This document shows positions 61,501 through 64,000 of a stretch of 64,000 nt of DNA, one piece after another. The stretch spans positions 1-64,000 of the forward strand of contig NZ_BSTF01000006.1 of assembly GCF_030269365.1 (NCBI RefSeq). Reading direction: 5' to 3'. Position 1 is the stretch's first letter; each line of letters starts with the position of its first letter. This DNA comes from Lentzea sp. NBRC 102530 (GTDB lineage: Bacteria > Actinomycetota > Actinomycetes > Mycobacteriales > Pseudonocardiaceae). A program made the translations under genes and the position numbers. Below the pieces are notes generated by a model, which did no database searches, was not told the origin of the DNA, and was given only the letters and a program-made list of their open reading frames with translations.

Positions 61501-64000
61501 AGGGTGGTCTGGCGGTCGACGGCCGGTGCAAGGCGTTCGGTGCGGACGCCGATGGTGTCGGCTGGTCCGAGGGCGTGGCGGTGGTGTTGGTCGAGAGGTT
61601 GTCCGATGCGCGGCGGCTCGGCCACGAGGTGCTGGCGGTGGTGCGTGGTTCGGCGGTCAACCAGGACGGTGCGTCGAACGGTTTGACCGCGCCGAATGGT
61701 CCGGCGCAGCAGCGGGTGATTCGTCGGGCGTTGGCGGATGCCGGTCTGCGTCCGTCCGATGTGGACTTGGTGGAGGCGCACGGTACGGGTACGAGGTTGG
61801 GTGATCCGATCGAGGCCGAGGCGATCCTGGCGACGTACGGGCAGGACCGGTCACGGCCGTTGTGGCTGGGGTCGGTGAAGTCGAACCTGGGGCACACGCA
61901 GGCGGCAGCCGGCCTCGCCGGGGTCGTCAAGATGGTGCTGGCGTTGCGGCACGGTGTGTTGCCGCGGACCTTGCACGCCGATGCGCCGTCGCCGTTCGTG
62001 GACTGGTCATCGGGTTCGGTGGAGTTGCTGACGGAGCAGCGGTCGTGGCCGGATGCGGGCCGGCCGCGTCGTGGCGCGGTGTCGGCGTTCGGGATCAGCG
62101 GGACCAACGCGCACGTGATCGTCGAGCAGGCTTCCGCCGTGGAGGCACCGGAGAGTCGTGAACACGGGGACGACCTCGTCGCGTGGGTGCTGTCCGGCGT
62201 CGGGGAACGGGGCGTGCGCGGTCAGGCGGAACGGCTCCACGCCTTCGTCGCCGAGAACCCCGGTGTGCCGGTCGTGGACGTCGCGCGCGCTCTCGCCGGC
62301 CGGGCGTCCCTGCGGGAGCGGGCGGTCGTGCTCGGGCGGGACACCGGCGAACTGCTCGCCGGCCTGGCCGACGTCCGGCCCTCGGTCTCCGGCTCCGGCG
62401 TCGTCTTCGTCTTCCCGGGGCAGGGCTCGCAGTGGATCGGCATGGGCGCCGACCTGCTGGAGTCGTCCGCGGTGTTCGCCGCCGCGCTGCAGCGGTGCGA
62501 CGAGGCGTTGCGGGAGTTCGTGGACTGGTCCGTGGCCGACGTCCTGCGCCGGCGCGCCGGGCTCGACGAGGTGGACGTGGTCCAGCCCGCTCTCTGGGCG
62601 GTCATGGTCTCGCTGGCCGAGGTCTGGGGCGCCGCCGGGGTGCGGCCGGACGCCGTGGTCGGCCACTCGCAGGGGGAGATCGCGGCGGCGTGCGTGGCCG
62701 GAGGGCTGTCATTGGCGGACGGCGCCAGGGTCGTGGCGCTGCGCAGTCGCATGATCAAGGACGCGCTGGCCGGTGCCGGCGCGATGGCGTCGGTCGCCCT
62801 GCCCGAGGCCGACGTCGCGCGCGCTCTCGCCGGGACGGACGTCTCCGTCGCCGCGGTGAACGGACCGGCGTCCGTCGTGGTGTCGGGCGGACACCTGTCC
62901 GTGGAGGCCCTGGTCGTGGCCTGGGAGTCGGCGGGGGTGCGCGTGACGCGGCTCCCGGTGGACTACGCGTCCCACTCGTCCCATGTGGACGGTCTGCGGG
63001 ACCGGCTGCTCACCGAACTGGCGGGTGTGGCGCCGCGGCCGGGGCGAGTGCCGTTCTACTCGACGACCACAGGGCAGTGGCGGGACACGGGAGGACTGGA
63101 CGCGGCCTACTGGTTCGAGAACCTGCGTCGCCCGGTGCGGTTCCTCGACGCGGTGCGGACGTTGCGGCAGCAGGACCTCGCGGTGTTCATCGAGATCAGT
63201 CCGCACCCGGTGCTCGTGCCCGGCATGCTGGACGAACTCGGCGACGGCGCGCTGGGCACACTGCGCCGCGACGACGGCGGAGCCGACCGGCTGACCGGTG
63301 CGTTCGCGGAGGCGTGGGCGAAGGGCGCGCCCGTCGACTGGGTGAGGCTGCTCGAACCGCACCGCCCGGCCAGGACCACCCTGCCCACGTACGCCTTCCA
63401 GCACCAGCACTTCTGGCTGGACCCGGTCACCCCCGCATCGCGGCCCGCCGGACACCCCTTCATCGGGACCGTGGTGCCGGTGCCGGGCACGGAACGCGTC
63501 GAGCTGACCGGCCGGGTCTCGCTCGTCACACACCCCTGGCTGGCCGACCACACCGTCGGCGGGGTGGTGCTGGTGCCGGGCACCGCGTTCGTGGACATCG
63601 CGCTGCACGCCGGGGACCACACCGGCTGCGGCCGGATCGAGGAACTCGTGCTCACCGCGCCGTTGCGGCTGGAGGGGGAGGTGGTGCTGCACGCCTCGGT
63701 CGACGAACCCGACCCGTCCGGCAGGCGCGGGGTGCGCGTCTACTCCCGTCCCGAGCACGACACGACGTGGACGGCCCACGCCGAGGGCACCCTCGTGGCC
63801 GAGCCGGGCGAGGAGCCCGCCTGGCTCGTCGAGTGGCCGCCCGACGCGGAGCCCGTCGCCGACGTGGAGGAGCGTCTGGCCGGACTCGGCTACGGGTACG
63901 GGCCGGCGTTCCGCGGCGTCACGGCGGCCTGGCGCCGCGGTGACGAGGTGTTCGCCGAGGTCGAACTGGCCGGCCACCTCCGCCCCGCCGGCCACGGCCT
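49773..64000 (+). CDS. Modular type I polyketide synthase: loading module, modules 1-2 and start of module 3 (3' end outside window)
   Basis: One open frame of more than 4,740 residues, starting at ATG 49773. Order: KSQ-AT-ACP / KS-AT-KR-ACP / KS-AT-KR-ACP / KS-AT-DH(partial). The first KS has Gln in place of the active Cys ([10 protein letters not shown]), the mark of a decarboxylating loading module. AT motifs predict malonyl (HAFH, loading), methylmalonyl (YASH, module 1), malonyl (HAFH, module 2), methylmalonyl (YASH, module 3). KR1 is B-type (LDD), KR2 A-type (no LDD, W in AGVWGS). Predicted early chain: acetate starter, then CH(OH)-CH(CH3), CH(OH)-CH2, and a methyl-branched unit entering a DH module. 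It lacks an N-terminal docking helix, as expected for a first subunit. Together with the EryCIII-type enzyme it points to a glycosylated macrolide-type product. Confidence 0.97.
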   Translation, partial: MRMVDPIAVVGMSCRLPKASDPDEFWDLLVGRRDAIGEVGDERRAGVGARWAGLLDDVAGFDAAFFGISPREAVAMDPQQRVVLELSWEALENAGIVPADLRGERVAVVLGAMWDDYAALAGRDGDFTRHSLTGTHRGMIANRVSYHLGLRGPSMTVDTGQSSSLVAVHTACEALWSGETPIALAGGVSLALAPESAERARAFGALSAEGRCFVFDARADGYVRGEGGGLVVLKRLEDALAAGDRVQAVIRGAAVNNDGGGAGLTVPHQAAQEEVLRTAYRRAGVSPADVRYVELHGTGTRAGDPVEAGALGAVLGAARPADRPLLVGSVKTNIGHLEGAAGIAGLLKVVLALGRGTVPASLNFATPHPDIPLDAVNLRVCREPEPWPGPGRLAGVSSFGMGGTNCHVVLSDWPATNPVHADPGDTGGAGGVVPWVVSGVDEDAVRAQALRLAEHVESRPDLSLRDVGRSLITTRTLFRHRSAVVGGDRRALLDGLRGLGTAHVPGDGRCAVLFTGQGAQRADMGRRLYETTPAFAAAFDEIWSHLSDVDGDVDDTGFAQPALFALEVALYRLYEGWGLRPDFLMGHSLGEISAAHVAGVLSLADACTLVRARGRVMQALPPGGAMVAVQAAEHEVELPEGVSLAAVNGPRSVVLSGDEQPVLRLAAQWAARGRRTNRLTVSHAFHSARVDGMLDEFRAVAAGLRHRRATIPVVSNLTGEVLEVFSAEHWVRHAREAVRFADGMVRLEAEGVTTYLEMGPDGVLSALGRDCLADPGAAALLPTLRADRPEDETVVAALATAHCRGVPVELSALFAGARDVPLPTYAFHRERYWIDSEIPPVAAPATPVVVVRDEHALLSAVRAQAAATLGHGDPAAVAPDVPFRELGLDSLTAVEMCERIAAETGVAVTSTTLFDHPTPRALARELAAGRGAGDETGDVPIGQDDADPVVIVGMGCRFPGGSGVAGLWDLLLREDCAVAGVPADRGWGPVAVPLGGFLPDAGGFDAGFFGISPREALAMDPQQRLVLEVVWEAFESAGIDPTGLRGSATGVYLGVSASGYGAGAGHGEAAGYLLTGRAASVVSGRVAYVLGFEGPAISVDTACSSSLVALHSAVRALRAGECSLAVAGGVTVMADEEIFTEFDRQGGLAADGRCKAFGADADGVGWSEGVGVVLVERLSDAVRRGHEVLAVVAGSAVNQDGASNGLTAPSGLAQRRVIRRALADAGLQPSDVDVVEAHGTGTRLGDPIEAEAILATYGQGRSRPLWLGSVKSNLGHTQAAAGVAGVIKMVLALRHGVVPRTLHADVPSPLVDWSSGAVELLTGQRSWPDAGRPRRAAVSSFGISGTNAHLVLEQAPPAEAVEGRPPGGELIPWVLSGVDADGLRAQAARLRSFVGEEQAAVDVGHSLATRAALGTRAVVLGRSTAELLAGLADVPATRARSGVVFVFPGQGSQWVGMGAELLGSSPAFADAMARCDEALREFVDWSVLDVLREGRDLDRVDVVQPALWAVMVSLAEVWRAAGVHPDAVVGHSQGEVAAACVAGGLSLTDGARVVVRRSRILGEVLAGHGGMVSVALPVEQVREQVAAWHGRVAVAAVNGPASVVVSGADEALDDLVAGWTAAGVRTSRVPVDYASHSPQVETVRDRLVADLAGLRPRSGAVPFLSTVTADWADTADLDARYWADNLRSQVRFAEAVEALGARDHGVFIEISPHPVLVAGMRDTLDDAAHVLETLRRDDGGQDRLTTAFAQAWSCGAPVGWAGLLRSYHPRRVELPPYAFRHRHYWLGKPVDVDPWRYRITWTPPVTEAVPLAGTWLVLGDDPRIGAALARHGAEVVTTAAGPVTGVVAAVRTVDELLELVRSPIADAPLWCVTRGAETDPEAARLWGFGRVAAMEHPERWGGLVDLPAEWDDDVPRRLAAALAGAEDQVAVRATGVHGRRLERAPRRAAGTAWRMRGTAVVTGGTGALGARVARWLVDHGAEHLVLVSRRGPDAPNAAELEALGADVRLVACDVADREALADVLAQAPGPVTAVFHAAGVLDDGLIESLTPERLDRVVRCKATAARYLHELTADLPLTAFVLFSSVVGVVGSPGQANYAAANASLDALARHRRANGLPATSIAWGPWAGGGLAATDDDHLPRRGLRRMDPDRAMVALREALEDDETCLTVADVDWDLFAPAMTSARPSPLIADVPEARRAVTGRPAAASTPAEALALVTHHTAAVLGHADASAVDGGTAFRDQGFDSLTAMDLRNRLARATGLKLPSTVVFDHPTPRDLAAHLLGDKAPDEEVPVAAPAGEDDPVVLVGLGCRFPGGVHGADALWDLVARGGEVVSRVPDGRDWPSVPVGLGGFLDDVAGFDAGFFGVSPREAAAMDPQQRLVLEVVWEAFEDAGIDPTGLRGSDTGVFVGVTQSGYGAGNTDDAAAGYLLTGRAGSVVSGRVSYVLGFEGPALSVDTACSSGLVALHTAVRAVRSGECALAVAAGVTIMVSPEVYLEFGKQGGLAADGRCKAFGADADGVGWSEGVAVVLVERLSDARRLGHDVLAVVRGSAVNQDGASNGLTAPNGPAQQRVIRRALADAGLRPSDVDLVEAHGTGTRLGDPIEAKAILATYGQDRPRPLWLGSVKSNLGHTQAAAGLAGVIKVVQALRHGVLPATLHAGQPSPFVDWAAGNVRLATASQPLPDPGRPLRAGVSAFGISGTNAHVVVEQAPVDQASAAQRTGGDAPVLVPWPVSGADEAGVVAHAANLLTWVDADPVDVGHTLGAHRAALRHRAVVLGEDREQLTAGLAALASSAPSPHVVRPVTAGGGVVFLFPGQGAQRPGAGRRLYERFPVFASAFDEVCTHLGDQVREALFDPEGSLLDHTDHAQSALFAFEVAAFRLLEHWGLRPDHLVGHSVGEIAAAHVAGVLSLPGAARLVAARGRLMRSLPGGGAMLAVQAAEDEVAACAPAVALAAVNGPRSVVLSGAEDAIAEAEAMWRDRGRRTRRLAVSHAFHSSLVEPVLAELAEVAAQVEHHPPRIPVVSAVTGEPSTPITPEYWVRQARRTVRFADAVRWCRDHGATTFVELGFGTLTRAVGEADPEGVALIPLLRRDRDEAATAVRALAEAHVEGAPVRWREVFEAWGGQRVPLPSYAFQRERHWLDPVSRLPDPWQYEVVWQEVDRPATSVRGTWVLAVPPGVPGDEAAQALREHGATVRRLEVPDDVTRESLAARIGRPDGVLSLLGLDERPHDAALGRGVRGSVLLVQAMADIGGSGRLWCVTSGAVSVAGEPVTNPLQAQLWGLGRVVALEHPDLWGGLVDVAGPLLLPDGEDQVAIRSNGVFARRLRRAPAAAPTPWRPSGDGAVLITGGTGALGRRVARELAAQGAGHLVLAGRRGLGAPGADEVVAELEALGARVDVVACDVSDRDALRRLLDAARVTGVFHAAGVEEFTPLRDTGVEDFADVLRAKVAGARNLDELLGADAEVFVLFSSVAGVWGSANQAAYAAANAYLDALALHRRDRGLAATSVAWGPWAGSGMAVRGGTEEYLSRRGLTAMSAASALGALWRAVGGRRACLAVADVDWERFGATFTSARPSPLISELYRPPAEAPAAPSSWARRTAGLAAADRDREVLALVRAEVAAVLGHAGADAVPAGRPLEELGFDSLTAVELATRISAATGLRQPATLVFDHPTPAEVARHLVRQVTGEQTGNVPADEVTGTRDAADPVVVVGMGCRFPGGVTGPDALWDLLADGGEVVSGVPHDRGWGPVPVGLGGFLDDAGGFDAGFFGVSPREALGMDPQQRLVLEVVWEAFESAGIDPTGLRGSDTGVFVGVSPSGYGAGSVEEGVGGYLLTGRAGSVVSGRVSYVLGFEGPAVSVDTACSSSLVALHSAVRAVRSGECALAVAGGVAVMVTPEVFTEFDRQGGLAVDGRCKAFGADADGVGWSEGVAVVLVERLSDARRLGHEVLAVVRGSAVNQDGASNGLTAPNGPAQQRVIRRALADAGLRPSDVDLVEAHGTGTRLGDPIEAEAILATYGQDRSRPLWLGSVKSNLGHTQAAAGLAGVVKMVLALRHGVLPRTLHADAPSPFVDWSSGSVELLTEQRSWPDAGRPRRGAVSAFGISGTNAHVIVEQASAVEAPESREHGDDLVAWVLSGVGERGVRGQAERLHAFVAENPGVPVVDVARALAGRASLRERAVVLGRDTGELLAGLADVRPSVSGSGVVFVFPGQGSQWIGMGADLLESSAVFAAALQRCDEALREFVDWSVADVLRRRAGLDEVDVVQPALWAVMVSLAEVWGAAGVRPDAVVGHSQGEIAAACVAGGLSLADGARVVALRSRMIKDALAGAGAMASVALPEADVARALAGTDVSVAAVNGPASVVVSGGHLSVEALVVAWESAGVRVTRLPVDYASHSSHVDGLRDRLLTELAGVAPRPGRVPFYSTTTGQWRDTGGLDAAYWFENLRRPVRFLDAVRTLRQQDLAVFIEISPHPVLVPGMLDELGDGALGTLRRDDGGADRLTGAFAEAWAKGAPVDWVRLLEPHRPARTTLPTYAFQHQHFWLDPVTPASRPAGHPFIGTVVPVPGTERVELTGRVSLVTHPWLADHTVGGVVLVPGTAFVDIALHAGDHTGCGRIEELVLTAPLRLEGEVVLHASVDEPDPSGRRGVRVYSRPEHDTTWTAHAEGTLVAEPGEEPAWLVEWPPDAEPVADVEERLAGLGYGYGPAFRGVTAAWRRGDEVFAEVELAGHLRPAGHG
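52600..56640 (+). other. PKS module 1: KS-AT(methylmalonyl)-KR(B-type)-ACP
   Basis: KS from [12 protein letters not shown] (52620), active Cys DTACSSS near 53075; AT ~54100-55100 (GHSQGE, VDYASH); KR ~55640-56200 ([16 protein letters not shown], tyrosine in NYAAANA); [13 protein letters not shown] near 56510. All domains look active; the hydroxyl is predicted to be of the B-type (D) configuration. Confidence 0.92.
53200..62000 (+). repeat. Near-identical KS segments in PKS modules 1-3
   Basis: Long stretches within KS1, KS2 and KS3 are almost the same at DNA level: for example the segment coding [18 protein letters not shown] (near 53228, 57298, 61518) and that coding [18 protein letters not shown] (near 53565, 57637, 61862). 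Codon choice there differs from the rest of the gene (more TTG/GTG-type codons), suggesting gene conversion between modules. Confidence 0.85.
56650..60870 (+). other. PKS module 2: KS-AT(malonyl)-KR(A-type)-ACP
   Basis: KS active Cys in DTACSSGLV near 57145; AT ~58200-59200 (FPGQGAQ, GHSVGE, SHAFH); KR ~59810-60370 ([15 protein letters not shown] without [19 protein letters not shown]); [14 protein letters not shown] near 60715. The lack of LDD and the Trp suggest an A-type (L) hydroxyl. Confidence 0.92.
60890..64000 (+). other. PKS module 3 (partial): KS-AT(methylmalonyl)-DH...
   Basis: KS active Cys in DTACSSS near 61370; AT ~62400-63400 (GHSQGE, VDYASH); DH from HPFIGTVV (63452) with the catalytic HxxxGxxxxP in [12 protein letters not shown] near 63550, so it should be active. 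KR (and perhaps ER) and ACP are expected beyond the window. Confidence 0.9.

Noticed and set aside
53200-62000. KS repeats as mobile-element copies
   Set aside because: All lie in frame within ketosynthase domains and code for conserved residues; no transposase or terminal repeats.

Overview
This high-GC window (strong G/C third-position bias, many GTG starts, ATGA/GTGA stop-start overlaps) is from a filamentous actinomycete. A Pseudonocardiales host (Saccharothrix, Lentzea or Actinosynnema type) is a reasonable guess, but the sequence does not prove it. It opens with the 3' end of the housekeeping gene clpC and then holds natural-product biosynthesis genes to its right edge.

Left block (about 0.5-42.3 kb). 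Many short transcription units are preceded by very AT-rich promoter stretches that appear to share an 18-bp dyad. Parts: (i) 0.6-9.4 kb: DinB-like protein, a CcdA-like membrane protein, an unknown protein, a PRMT-like methyltransferase with a beta-propeller partner, a UbiB-like kinase, an HxlR-SCP2 regulator, a DUF899 protein and an aromatic-hydroxylase-like protein. (ii) 9.4-23 kb: sulfur-type enzymes (SufS-like desulfurase, methionine-gamma-lyase-like enzyme, homocysteine methyltransferase, a class V C-S-lyase-like enzyme), a second HxlR-SCP2 regulator, an NDP-hexose 2,3-dehydratase, an ArsR regulator, and two tandem secreted selenium-binding/methanethiol-oxidase-like proteins with a membrane protein. 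(iii) 23-42.3 kb: two solute-binding-protein homologues without signal peptides, three glycosyltransferases, a DrrAB-type exporter, a deoxyaminosugar set, a double SRPBCC protein resembling CalC-type self-resistance proteins, and a DUF885 peptidase-like protein. Across the left block the sugar genes add up to the five-step forosamine route.

Right block (about 42.5-64 kb). A SARP activator is followed by a second, self-contained deoxyaminosugar cassette (3-aminotransferase, 4-ketoreductase, N-methyltransferase, 2,3-dehydratase, EryCIII-type glycosyltransferase). Then comes a giant modular type I polyketide synthase read to the window end: KSQ-AT(malonyl)-ACP / KS-AT(methylmalonyl)-KR-ACP / KS-AT(malonyl)-KR-ACP / KS-AT(methylmalonyl)-DH... 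The AT-rich promoter dyad is not seen in this block.

Interpretation. Either one large glycosylated-macrolide cluster uses two regulatory layers, or two clusters abut near 42.3 kb. The left block's combination of sulfur mobilisation, C-S lyases, thiol-oxidase-like secreted proteins and a CalC-like protein recalls sulfane/methylthio products such as the calicheamicin-type enediynes. No enediyne PKS is in view, so that link is a hypothesis. NDP-glucose synthase and 4,6-dehydratase genes are absent and must be elsewhere. No tRNA, rRNA, CRISPR array or insertion sequence was seen.
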